This document shows, in pieces, positions 18,969-28,554 of a stretch of DNA of 64,000 nucleotides (position 1 is its first letter; every line of letters starts with the position of its first letter). The notes beneath the pieces were generated by a model. That model did no database searches, was not told the DNA's origin, and saw nothing but the letters and a program-made list of their open reading frames with translations. The position numbers and the translations under genes are program-made. The stretch is taken from positions 112,020-176,019 of the forward strand of contig NZ_CANLMP010000009.1 of the NCBI RefSeq assembly GCF_947492405.1. Reading direction: 5' to 3'. The DNA is from an uncultured Aquimarina sp. GTDB taxonomy: Bacteria > Bacteroidota > Bacteroidia > Flavobacteriales > Flavobacteriaceae.

Positions 18969-20048
18969 CTAGAAATCTATATCATCTCCAGCTCCTGCTG
19001 TAGCAAACTCAGCATTGTATTTTTCCATAAGTTCTCCCATTTTTAATGCCATACGAGTATCGGTAGCCATTTTTGTAGACCAATGTGCTCCTACAGAACT
19101 CCAGTCGGTAACATTAAGTCCATATTCATTTAGTATAGAAGCGGCATCTTTTCCTTGTGCAGCACCCATGTTTTGATGACACATAATTTTTATATATAGT
19201 TCGAAATCTTCAGTGACTTTTTCTAATGCACTTCCGCTTGTTGAAGTATTTGTTTCTGATGTTTCATTAGTTTCTGATGATGCGAATTTACCGATATCAG
19301 AATTCATAAAAGCATCACCATATACTTTTGAAATTGCAAACGTTGTGTCCTGAGACATTCTAGCAGTCCACTCTGCAGAAACTTCATCCCAAATTGGTTT
19401 TTCTGTACCTACTACTTTCAGAACATCTTCTAGATCCATGCCACCAGCGATTTTTGCATTTGCAGCAGCCCAGGTTTCCATATCGATTCCGTTTATTGGA
19501 TCTAGTAATCCACCTTCCGAAGCAGCTTCTATATGCGCATCCATTTGCGCATCAAGTTTTGCCTTTTGTTCTTTCAGAAAATCATCAGCAGCATCTAATG
19601 CCTGCTCTTCTGCAGAATCCAAAAGCGAAACTCCCCAAGAAAAATGTTTCTCATCAGAAAATCCAAATTGTTTAATTTGAGTATTAAATTCATCTGGATT
19701 ACTATGTTGAAGCTCTTGAATAACAGAAAGTTGTTCTTTGGCAACACTATGAGAAAGTTCTTGTACTTGTTCTGGCATTTCGAATCTATTAGCATATCCG
19801 TATCTTCTGATTCCTGATCTGAATTGACTATTAAGATCTACCCAATGAGGTTCGTTTAGATTAGGTTTAAAAGGCCATAAATCACACGCTTCATCTTCTG
19901 CGATATCCGGAAAAGATAGATCAGCACAAGGCCAGGTGGTATAGTCATAACTGCGCCAGTCCATACGATCTAGTACTGTTAGATAATCTCTGTATTCATC
20001 TTTTTGCTTCCCCGAAACGTTTTGATATAATTCATTTGTGCTACTCAT
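18969..20048 (-). CDS. Conserved hypothetical protein (DUF6620-like?) with internal C-terminal repeat
   Basis: 359-aa ORF directly downstream of the SPFH gene; W-x2-V-x2-W-x3-M-x2-DT-x2-A-x-K occurs twice. Confidence 0.7.
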   Translation of the reverse strand: MSSTNELYQNVSGKQKDEYRDYLTVLDRMDWRSYDYTTWPCADLSFPDIAEDEACDLWPFKPNLNEPHWVDLNSQFRSGIRRYGYANRFEMPEQVQELSHSVAKEQLSVIQELQHSNPDEFNTQIKQFGFSDEKHFSWGVSLLDSAEEQALDAADDFLKEQKAKLDAQMDAHIEAASEGGLLDPINGIDMETWAAANAKIAGGMDLEDVLKVVGTEKPIWDEVSAEWTARMSQDTTFAISKVYGDAFMNSDIGKFASSETNETSETNTSTSGSALEKVTEDFELYIKIMCHQNMGAAQGKDAASILNEYGLNVTDWSSVGAHWSTKMATDTRMALKMGELMEKYNAEFATAGAGDDIDF

Positions 20049-20078
20049 GATATGTTGGTTTTATAATTTGTTTTTTAA

Positions 20079-21116
20079 TTAAAATTGAGATAATATTTCT
20101 TGTTTTTTCTGTTTGTATTCTTGCTCATCAATAAACCCGGCATCAAACATTTTTTTTAATTTTTCTAGCTTTTGCATAGGATCATCCGGGTTCGGTTGTG
20201 TTGGTGGAAGATTATTTTGCTGTTGTTGTGGAGGTTGTTGTTGATTCTGACCGTTCATCATATTTCCCATCATTTGCCCCATTCCAAGACCAGCACCCAT
20301 TTGCATACCCAGATTTCCACCACCTTCATTTTTTGCCATGTTTTTAAGTGCTTCGAGTTGTTGATAATCTTGATAGCTCACACCAAGTTCTTTCATTGCT
20401 TGTGCTTCGGCACTCATATCGGCAATTCTGCCAATTCTTGTTCTAGTCTCTTCGTCAAAACTGGTTCCCTCAATTCTAAAATCAAGAAGTTCAAAACCTA
20501 ATTTGCTAAAAATACTTTCGCATGAGGTTTTAGAAAATTCAGCAATCTCATTGCGATGTTTGTCGATATCAACATAACTAAAGGATGCTTTGGCAAGAAA
20601 ATCACTTATAGGTTGTGTGATTCTTGATAAAATCACTTTTTGTATTGCCTTTACAGGGTAATAATCTTCACCAGCGATTACATTAGTAAAAAAGTCAATA
20701 GCTTTAGTAATCTTAAATGAAAAGTTACCAAAAGCGCCTAATCCAACCGGAAAGTTATAGACAGGATCTTTATAGGTTATTGGAGAAGGGGTGCCCCAGC
20801 GAATGTTTTGCATTTCTGCTTTTCGGTAAAAATAGATTCCTACTTTATGAGCAGACTCGAACTTATACATGATGTTTTTGATGGTCGTCCAGAAAGGAAT
20901 ATTACCGGTCTTAAGATCATAGAGTCCTTCTTCTTCAAAAAAACCTTCTACTTTACCTTCATAAACAAAAAGACATCCTTGTCCTGGTCCAACGATCAGT
21001 TTTGATGCATTTTTAATTTCATCACCATTTTGAGTCCATTTCTCAAAAAGAGTATCTGATTTTGGGTTTTGCCACTCAATAACTGAGCGTAATTGATTAC
21101 TAAATGAATTAGACAT
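20079..21116 (-). CDS. SPFH domain / virion-core-protein (YdjI-like) family with C-terminal SHOCT domain
   Basis: FSNQLRSVIEWQNPKSDTLFEKW...SKLIVGPGQGCLFVYEGKVEGFFEEEGLYDLKTGNIPF; MQKLEKLKKMFDAGFIDEQEYKQKKQEILSQF. Confidence 0.85.
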   Translation of the reverse strand: MSNSFSNQLRSVIEWQNPKSDTLFEKWTQNGDEIKNASKLIVGPGQGCLFVYEGKVEGFFEEEGLYDLKTGNIPFWTTIKNIMYKFESAHKVGIYFYRKAEMQNIRWGTPSPITYKDPVYNFPVGLGAFGNFSFKITKAIDFFTNVIAGEDYYPVKAIQKVILSRITQPISDFLAKASFSYVDIDKHRNEIAEFSKTSCESIFSKLGFELLDFRIEGTSFDEETRTRIGRIADMSAEAQAMKELGVSYQDYQQLEALKNMAKNEGGGNLGMQMGAGLGMGQMMGNMMNGQNQQQPPQQQQNNLPPTQPNPDDPMQKLEKLKKMFDAGFIDEQEYKQKKQEILSQF

Positions 21117-21133
21117 GTTTTTCTTTTTTTTGT

Positions 21134-21901
21134 TTATGAATAATCGATTATGAATGACATTTTAGCGGTAAGATCTTTTTCATATCGATCTTGATAATCA
21201 GGAATGATTTCGATCCTTTTCTTTAGAAAGGCTTCTATATATTTTCGATATTGATTTACTAATTCGTCTTTGCCATAAACATCTCGATCATTTAGATAGT
21301 TCTGAAATTTAAGCTGTTCATATTTTAAATAATGTTCGAGAGCAGCTTCTTCTCCTAATGCATTAATAGCAAAATGTTCTATATTTCTTGCTTTGGTTCC
21401 AGGCTCGAATGTATTCACTGTTTGACAATAATCGCAAGTACTATAATAAGACCGGAAAAAATTATTTTTAACAGGAAGTTTTGCTTGACATTGGGTACAA
21501 GAAAAGTCTTTGGATAGTGTTTCTTTTACGGCAACCAGTAGTTTTTTTGCTGCTTCCGAAAAAATCCGAACTTCGTATGATTTTAATTCTTGATCCAGGT
21601 CATGCTGAAGTTGAAACCCTTTATTTCGTTCTTTGATGAATTGAACAGAATCATCATCTAGATGGGTATCTAAAAAGGTTTCTTCTACTTTGTCGAACCA
21701 GGTCGAATCTATTTTAGAAATCAGATCAGAGGCTTGGGTATATATTCCTTGCCAGGCATTATGGAAGGTTGTAGTTTCAAAATCAGTAGCTTCAAACAGT
21801 AGCGGTAGTGCAGCTTCTGTTTTACTTAGTACATCGTGAAATCGATCTTCAATTTTGGTTAGAAAAGTATCCCATCTATTTTGTGTGGTTGTAAATGACA
21901 T
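21134..21901 (-). CDS. Zinc-ribbon-containing conserved protein
   Basis: CTQCQAKLPV...STCDYCQTVN within a helical protein. Confidence 0.7.
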   Translation of the reverse strand: MSFTTTQNRWDTFLTKIEDRFHDVLSKTEAALPLLFEATDFETTTFHNAWQGIYTQASDLISKIDSTWFDKVEETFLDTHLDDDSVQFIKERNKGFQLQHDLDQELKSYEVRIFSEAAKKLLVAVKETLSKDFSCTQCQAKLPVKNNFFRSYYSTCDYCQTVNTFEPGTKARNIEHFAINALGEEAALEHYLKYEQLKFQNYLNDRDVYGKDELVNQYRKYIEAFLKKRIEIIPDYQDRYEKDLTAKMSFIIDYS

Positions 21902-21921
21902 CTCAAGAGGTATATTAGGTT

Positions 21922-22119
21922 TTAGTAAAATTGACTTTCACAGAAATCACAATATTTAAGATCTGTATCACTAGGTCTGGCTGCACCACAGTTTTTACAT
22001 TTTTTAGTCTCGAGACCAGCGTTTGTTTCTTCGTATTTTTTGGTAGAGGAAATAGCATTGCCTAATATATCATCGAGAACACTTTTTTCTTTTTTGTTTT
22101 TTTCAGCATCGTCTGGCAT
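21922..22119 (-). CDS. Small zinc-ribbon protein
   Basis: CKNCGAARPSDTDLKYCDFCESQF. Confidence 0.75.
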   Translation of the reverse strand: MPDDAEKNKKEKSVLDDILGNAISSTKKYEETNAGLETKKCKNCGAARPSDTDLKYCDFCESQFY

Positions 22120-22169
22120 AACGTAAGTGATTTAGTTGTGGGTGTTTTAGAAAGAAGAAGTGAAAGAAA

Positions 22170-22206
22170 GTTATCCCTATGTTTTTTGAACATAGGAATA
22201 ACTATC
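22170..22206 (-). terminator. Terminator-like hairpin downstream of LipL32-like B
   Basis: agttatccctatgtt-ttttg-aacataggaataact. Confidence 0.65.
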
Positions 22207-22230
22207 CAGTTTTTGTTTGTTAGGAATACA

Positions 22231-22920
22231 TTATTTGCTAAGTCCTGTTTTTAGGTCTTTAATGGTTTTAGCCATTACTACACCTGGTATTTTTATTGGA
22301 GCCGCAACTTCTGCTAAGAAAGTACCTTTTACTTCTCCGGTTTTATATGTAGTAAAACCTATACGATACAACCCAACGGTTAATGCTTTTAAAGGATCAT
22401 TAATGTCACTTTTATATCTTAATAATGAGTTATAAGTACTACCACTTGGTTGTTTTGGCATCTCTCCACTATCATCATTACGTTCTAGAATAGTCCAGTT
22501 AGCACTATCTACTGCGTCTTGACTTATATTAGCAGTACTAATAATATCTGAACGTTCTAATGTGATATACGTATCAAAATAATCAGCAGATTTAGCATTC
22601 TCCTCGTATGCTTTAGACATCGTAGCTTTTTTAATTTTGTTTTTCCCTACAGGAGACATCATTCGCACTCCCAATTCTGGAGCAGCAAGTGGTACCCATA
22701 CGTAGATGTAGTAGAATTTTTTTCCATCTTTTACTTCATCTTCGTTGCCTGGAGCTGCATATCCGAGATAGGATACTACGTCTGTATAAGGTACTTTGAT
22801 AGTTTTTGGTCCTATTTTTTTCTCGATAGAACTTCCGAATTTTTTTAATTTTTGCGCTTGCAGGGTTGTTGAAGTTCCAAGTACGATAATGCTTAATAGA
22901 AATAAAATTTTTGTTCTCAT
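22231..22920 (-). CDS. LipL32-like surface protein, paralogue B
   Basis: Very similar to the 15659-16342 product over its full length; signal peptide ...LQAQ. Confidence 0.7.
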   Translation of the reverse strand: MRTKILFLLSIIVLGTSTTLQAQKLKKFGSSIEKKIGPKTIKVPYTDVVSYLGYAAPGNEDEVKDGKKFYYIYVWVPLAAPELGVRMMSPVGKNKIKKATMSKAYEENAKSADYFDTYITLERSDIISTANISQDAVDSANWTILERNDDSGEMPKQPSGSTYNSLLRYKSDINDPLKALTVGLYRIGFTTYKTGEVKGTFLAEVAAPIKIPGVVMAKTIKDLKTGLSK

Positions 22921-22950
22921 AATTTGATAATTTGTGTAATTTAAAATTGT

Positions 22951-23295
22951 TTATTTAGTGAAAAATGATAATGTGAATATCAACGTAATCATTGATAATA
23001 CAAGGATAATACCGGTAAAGTGATACCAAGGAATTTTGATTTTATTGTTTTCGAAATATTCGAAACTATTGGTCAATTCTTGGTCTTTAAATTCCTTTTT
23101 GTCAAAAACACCTTTACAATGACTACATACTGAGTAGATTTTTTTCCACAGTGGAAAAAATGGAATCCAGAATACGTGAAAGTATTTTCTATATCCCTGA
23201 ATCCACATCTGATTTTTTGTTTTACAAAAAGGACAGCAACCTCCATCCAGTTTTGCAGGATGTATTGTAGAAGAGCTTGTTCCGAATATAATCAT
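22951..23295 (-). CDS. Zinc-ribbon membrane protein
   Basis: CCPFCKTKNQMWIQGYRKYFHVFWIPFFPLWKKIYSVCSHCKGVF plus C-terminal TM helix. Confidence 0.8.
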   Translation of the reverse strand: MIIFGTSSSTIHPAKLDGGCCPFCKTKNQMWIQGYRKYFHVFWIPFFPLWKKIYSVCSHCKGVFDKKEFKDQELTNSFEYFENNKIKIPWYHFTGIILVLSMITLIFTLSFFTK

Positions 23296-23418
23296 GGCAA
23301 ATCAATGTATGTTAGATATTCTTTTGGTTTGAAACTTTACTTGAGTTAGGAATAGGAGAGAGCATTCAATCTTAAAGAAAGATTTCGTTCTCTCTCCATT
23401 CTTCAACTAACTAACGTA

Positions 23419-23841
23419 TTATGTAAAGAATAGGAATGATGCTACGATCATCCATCCACCAACGATTAGTCCAAATACTCCTAGTTTACCTTGTTTAGGA
23501 GCTAATTTTGCTCTTAGTTCGTTAGCTTTTTCTTTTGCTGCTTCATTTTTGGATAAGAAAAATTTATTGATAAGTCCAAAACCTAACATAAACCCTAGTA
23601 CTGCAGAAATAATGTTACCTGCTAATAAGGTTACCCACCAGATTGGATATGTAGTAAGCCATCCAAGATTTAAGATGGCAGAAATGATTCCCCAAACTCC
23701 CCAGAAACAGAATACAAGTCCAATCCATCCTTGATACGGTTCGATTTTTTCTAAAAGTTCTTTGGCGTTAGGTTTTTTTGAAAGCAATAATGATGGTACT
23801 GCTAAAATGCTTAATAAAATTAATGAGATTCCCCAGATCAT
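23419..23841 (-). CDS. Multi-pass membrane protein, unknown function
   Basis: Four predicted hydrophobic segments. Confidence 0.75.
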   Translation of the reverse strand: MIWGISLILLSILAVPSLLLSKKPNAKELLEKIEPYQGWIGLVFCFWGVWGIISAILNLGWLTTYPIWWVTLLAGNIISAVLGFMLGFGLINKFFLSKNEAAKEKANELRAKLAPKQGKLGVFGLIVGGWMIVASFLFFT

Positions 23842-24195
23842 ATCTTTATGGTTTTATAGGGTTAGTAATTAGTTTATGCTGTAAGCTTTGATATATTGTT
23901 TATCAAAAGCTACAGTACAAAGATGTTATATATCTGGGCTATTAGAAACACCCTTTCTAGGGGAAATGAATACCCTGAAAACAGTGAGGGAAGTTTTTTT
24001 GTATAGTATAATTACTAAATAAGCGGTGAGTGATAAATCTGTTACCAGGAAAATTGATAGGAATCATCAATTTTACATGTACAGACTCATGATCTATTTT
24101 TTTTAAGCAGAAGAATAATGAATAGCCCTATAGATGATAACTATTTGGTTATTTATCTCCTAATACCATCATAAGGGTTTGATGCTACAAAAAAA

Positions 24196-24840
24196 TTAGT
24201 TTTGTATATAATTCATTTTTAAAGCATACTTAGTTAATCCAGCGAGATTTCTTACATTAAGCTTAGCAATTAGGTTTTTTCGGTAACTTTCTATAGTATG
24301 TTTACTTAAAAATAATTTATCAGCGATTTCCTGAGTTGTGAATTCCTGGGCAATTAGTGTAATTACATCGACTTCTCTTTGAGTAAGTTTTACTTCTTCG
24401 TCCTTTTTTTTAGAAAACTTATTTTCCATGTAAATGTCTTTTATCTCACGTGAAAAATATTTTTCTCCTTTTAATATAGTTTGTATTGCCTTAAGAAGTT
24501 CTTCTTTTTCAGCATTTTTAGGTACATAACCATCAACATCATGCTCAATAAGGTTGTCAATCATTTCTGGATTATTGTGCATACTAACTACCAGAGTTTT
24601 AATATTTGATTTTCTTTGTTTTACAATCTTATTAAGAGCGATACCGTCCATTTCTGGCATCGTAATATCAGTGATAATCAAGTCTATTTTTTCATCTGGA
24701 TTGATTTCTAAATATTTAGCAATGTGCTTGCCATTTTTGGCTGTCAGCAAAATATTATAATCTTTTTCAGAATTCAGAATGCTTAATAAGCCATCCAAAA
24801 ACATTTTATGGTCATCAGCTATAATTAGGTTGTATTTCAT
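24196..24840 (-). CDS. NarL/LuxR-type response regulator
   Basis: IIADDHKMFLDGL receiver; LTQREVDVITLIAQEFTTQEIADKLFLSKHTIESYRKNLIAKL HTH. Confidence 0.95.
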   Translation of the reverse strand: MKYNLIIADDHKMFLDGLLSILNSEKDYNILLTAKNGKHIAKYLEINPDEKIDLIITDITMPEMDGIALNKIVKQRKSNIKTLVVSMHNNPEMIDNLIEHDVDGYVPKNAEKEELLKAIQTILKGEKYFSREIKDIYMENKFSKKKDEEVKLTQREVDVITLIAQEFTTQEIADKLFLSKHTIESYRKNLIAKLNVRNLAGLTKYALKMNYIQN

Positions 24841-27031
24841 TTATGGTAGTTGTTAAGTTGGTAATTTCTATATTAATAATAGTTCCTCTTTTGATTCTAG
24901 AATCTATGTCTATAGTTCCAGAAATCTTGTTTAATCTACTTCTTATATTTCTAAATCCTATTCCTTCTATATTTTTAGTAGTATCAAAACCTACGCCATC
25001 ATCCTCGAATAAAATACTTAACTCATTTTCGACCAAATTGAGTTGCAGTTCTATAGAAGATGCTTTTGCGTGTTTGATGCTATTGGTGATGAGTTCCTGG
25101 ATGATCTTAAAAGTTTCTATTTGTAATTCTTCTCCTAATAAATCAATTTCTTTTCTAGGGTATACACTACATGAAGTGGTAAGACTACTCGCTCCACCTA
25201 TGTTTTTGAAATATTCTTCAAGGATATCACAAAAATTGTTTTTGCTAAATTTTTTAGGGATCAAGTTATGAGAAAGGTCACGAACTAACTCATAAGTATC
25301 ATCTATTTGAGTATTTATACTCTTAAGTAAGCCTTTGTTTTTATTTTCAGAATTATTTAATTGAAGCTTAATTGCAGCAAGATTTCCTCCGATACTATCG
25401 TGTAATTCCTGTGCAATACGTTTTCTTTCTTTATCCTGACTTTCTATAGAGGCTTTAATAACTTTCAATTCCTGATCTTTTAGTAAGGATGAAATTTTCT
25501 CTTCGTTTATCTCCTCTTGTTTTTTTGTTAACTCGCTTTGAGCTTTTATTTTTTGATAATAGGTAACTAGTAAACCGATAACGGGAATTAAAAGTATTAA
25601 AAAAGAATATAAGATGAAATTTTTAAAGCCTTTTTGTCTGACAGTTTCTGCTTGCTGAATAGCTAATTGTGCGTCTTTAATCTCTTGATTTTTCTTAAGA
25701 ATGATATTATCTTTTAATGCTTTTTCTGTAGTGTTCTGAAAAGTTAATAATTTATTTTTATTTTCTTTTCTCAAAATTTCATTCTCTTTATGCTCTATCT
25801 CTTGTTTAAGTTTAAGATTGCTTATCGCTTCTTCTCGATTTGCTAACTCCAATTGCTTATTGGTATTTTCAATTTGTAAAAATCTAATTTCTTTTTCCTT
25901 TTGTAATGTTTTGTATTTTATTTCTAGTTCATTGATTTCTTTATCTTTATCAAGTGTTCGCGTAGAGTCTGAAACTTTATCGTATTGTTCATGATAACTT
26001 AATGCTTTTTTATAGTCTTTTTGGGAAATGGCATTTTCTTTTAGACGTAAATAAATTTTTTCTTGTTCACTTAAGAAACCTATTTTTATTGCTATATCTA
26101 AGGCAGTAAGCATAATATCTTCAGCTTCCTGGTTTCTATTTAATTCCGTTAAAAGACGTCCTTTTTCCACACCCCCAATAATTAGCATTCGGTCAAGATT
26201 GTTGTTTTCTGCAATTTCTAAGGCTTTATCAAAAGAAAGGAGCGATTTATCAAGATCTCCAAGTTTTTTGTACGTAATTCCCATATTTACAGAAATTGTT
26301 CCGATGCAACCTATTCTATTGGCTTGTATACAAATTTCTCTAGCTTTTTCGAAATACTTAATTGACTTATCAAATTCTTCTTTATACCCGTAAATATTGG
26401 CTATATTTACTATAGAACCAAATACCATTTCTTCATTTTTTTTGTACTCCTGACATTTTTCTAAAATGTCCAAAGCTAAATCATACTCGCTGGCGGCAAT
26501 GTAGATGTTAGCCAAACCAAAAGAATTTATATAGTAGATGCGTTCATCATCATATTTTTGTGAAATATCGATACCTTTAAAATACCATTTTTTCGACTTT
26601 TCCTGTAATCCTATGAAACTATTTGCTTGACCTAATGTGAAGTATGCAAGCCCATAGATATTGCTTTTAAGAGTATCGTTTCCAAAATCTTTCAGCTCAA
26701 GGATTTTTTTTGCATAGTATTTTACAGAATCAATCTGTGAGATACTTCTAAAATAAGAACTTAAAATCAAACTTAAATCCGCTTTAAACCGGTTACTTTT
26801 AACTGCTTTTTTCCTTAATTGTTTATGCGCTTTTAGGTAACTCTCTTCTCGTTTATTAGGAGTGTTGGCTAAAGTTTTAAGTTCGTTTATAATTTCTCTT
26901 TCTCCTTTAATGGGGTAAGGGAAAGTTCGTTTAGTGTCAATTTGTCCATAAATACTCAAAGAAACCAATAAGAATATTAGGTTGATGGCGTTTCTTAAAG
27001 AAGGGAATATGATGAAATTGACTGCTTTCAT
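24815..27031 (-). CDS. TPR-containing sensor histidine kinase (HisKA_3/NarX type)
   Basis: TPR region, TM segment, ERKRIAQELHDSIGGNLAAIK, HATPase motifs (ELITNSIKHAKA, DDGVGFD). Confidence 0.92.
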   Translation of the reverse strand: MKAVNFIIFPSLRNAINLIFLLVSLSIYGQIDTKRTFPYPIKGEREIINELKTLANTPNKREESYLKAHKQLRKKAVKSNRFKADLSLILSSYFRSISQIDSVKYYAKKILELKDFGNDTLKSNIYGLAYFTLGQANSFIGLQEKSKKWYFKGIDISQKYDDERIYYINSFGLANIYIAASEYDLALDILEKCQEYKKNEEMVFGSIVNIANIYGYKEEFDKSIKYFEKAREICIQANRIGCIGTISVNMGITYKKLGDLDKSLLSFDKALEIAENNNLDRMLIIGGVEKGRLLTELNRNQEAEDIMLTALDIAIKIGFLSEQEKIYLRLKENAISQKDYKKALSYHEQYDKVSDSTRTLDKDKEINELEIKYKTLQKEKEIRFLQIENTNKQLELANREEAISNLKLKQEIEHKENEILRKENKNKLLTFQNTTEKALKDNIILKKNQEIKDAQLAIQQAETVRQKGFKNFILYSFLILLIPVIGLLVTYYQKIKAQSELTKKQEEINEEKISSLLKDQELKVIKASIESQDKERKRIAQELHDSIGGNLAAIKLQLNNSENKNKGLLKSINTQIDDTYELVRDLSHNLIPKKFSKNNFCDILEEYFKNIGGASSLTTSCSVYPRKEIDLLGEELQIETFKIIQELITNSIKHAKASSIELQLNLVENELSILFEDDGVGFDTTKNIEGIGFRNIRSRLNKISGTIDIDSRIKRGTIINIEITNLTTTINEIQPNYS

Positions 27032-27211
27032 TTTTTTTTGGATTATCCTCGATACCATTGTATATCCACATTTATTTTAGAATTATATAAATTTAGATGC
27101 GCATGATAACTAGATCACTATTTTAATATTTTTTTTGAATAGTCAAAGGTATTAATTTATAAAACTAACAGTATCCCTGAAAACAGGGGACTTATTATAT
27201 CAAACGTAGGG

Positions 27212-28546
27212 TTATTCATACAGAAGGTGTTGAGCTCTTACTTTTTTGAACTTTTCCAGGTCTTTTATCCAGGTTTTTTTGATTTCTCGAGCTGTATATC
27301 CTTGTTTTATTTGTTGTTCTAGTTTTGGTGTTCCTGCATGTATTGTAAATGATTTAGTGTTAAAAAAGCCTTCTTTGTTTTTCGAATTGTTATAGGCATT
27401 AAGCAACCATTGTAAATTTATGCTATTAAGGCGCTCGGTTTTTCTTAAATCTTTTCCATAACAAACCTCTCCTTTATGTTTAGGGTATTTGGATCCAAAA
27501 TTGGGTTGAGGAGTATATGCAAAATCATATTGATCAATTGGGAAATCAGGAGAACCAAAAATCTGAAATTGCATTTCTGTACCACGACCGGCATTTATGG
27601 TTGTCCCTTCAAAAAAACCAAGACTTGGATAAAGATTTATCGATATATCATTTGGTAAGTTAGGAGAAGGTCTTATAGACAAACTATAAAACGTTTGGTG
27701 TGTGTAATTTTGGACAGGTATAATTTTGATTTCACATTTTAAACCATCTCCTAACCAACCTTCGCCATTTACCATTTTTGCATATTCACCTATAGTCATA
27801 CCATGAACTAGAGGAATGGGATGCATTCCCAGAAAACTAGAATGTTCTGGTTCTAAGGTAGGTCCATCGATATAGTGTCCATTTGGGTTAGGGCGATCTA
27901 AGATTAATAAAGGAATATTATTTTCTGCACAAGCTTGCATTACATAATGTAGCGTCGAGATATAGGTGTAGAATCTTGCTCCAACATCCTGAATATCAAA
28001 AACCATAATTTCTATGTTGGAAAGCTCTTCTGCAGGAGGTTTCTTGTTTTTGCCATGTAAAGAAACAATAGGTAATCCGGTTTTAATATCTTTTTCATCT
28101 GCCACCAGCTCGCCAGCATCAGCTTTACCTCTAAAACCATGTTCTGGGGCGAAAACCTTTTGGATATTTATGTTTCTTGACAATAGAGAGTCTACCAAAT
28201 GGGTATATTGTTGTAAGGTAGTTGAAGTAACTCCTTCTGTTTGTAAAAGAGGGCCTAGATTAGGAAATTTGAAAATGACAGAAGTCTGATTACCAACAAT
28301 GGCTACTTTTTTATCTTTTAGTAAAGGCAGATAGAGCTCGGTTTGATTAGCTCCTACAATAATTGGTTCTAAAATGTCCAAAGAATCTTGTTTTTGACTT
28401 TCAGAAATGACACTTTTTTGATTGATAATAGGCATTTCGCCTTCCTGAGTAGTTTGAGATGATGTTTTTGTACCGCTTCCACAAGAAATAAGCAGCGTGA
28501 AAAAGAATAAAAACGTATTTTTGAATGCATTTCTGATAAAAACCAT
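27212..28546 (-). CDS. DUF1343 / exo-beta-N-acetylmuramidase NamZ-like lipoprotein
   Basis: VFAPEHGFRGKADAGE...GLPIVSLHGKNKKP...DIQDVGARFYTYISTL...LDRPNPNG. Confidence 0.9.
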   Translation of the reverse strand: MVFIRNAFKNTFLFFFTLLISCGSGTKTSSQTTQEGEMPIINQKSVISESQKQDSLDILEPIIVGANQTELYLPLLKDKKVAIVGNQTSVIFKFPNLGPLLQTEGVTSTTLQQYTHLVDSLLSRNINIQKVFAPEHGFRGKADAGELVADEKDIKTGLPIVSLHGKNKKPPAEELSNIEIMVFDIQDVGARFYTYISTLHYVMQACAENNIPLLILDRPNPNGHYIDGPTLEPEHSSFLGMHPIPLVHGMTIGEYAKMVNGEGWLGDGLKCEIKIIPVQNYTHQTFYSLSIRPSPNLPNDISINLYPSLGFFEGTTINAGRGTEMQFQIFGSPDFPIDQYDFAYTPQPNFGSKYPKHKGEVCYGKDLRKTERLNSINLQWLLNAYNNSKNKEGFFNTKSFTIHAGTPKLEQQIKQGYTAREIKKTWIKDLEKFKKVRAQHLLYE

Positions 28547-28554
28547 AGATAACT

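Noticed and set aside
20079-21116. SPFH protein as a phage/virus-derived structural protein
   Set aside because: 'Virion core protein' is an annotation name for a bacterial SPFH family; no other phage genes are nearby.
24843-25271. 142-aa + strand ORF antisense to the histidine kinase
   Set aside because: Lies opposite the conserved HATPase domain; shadow ORF.
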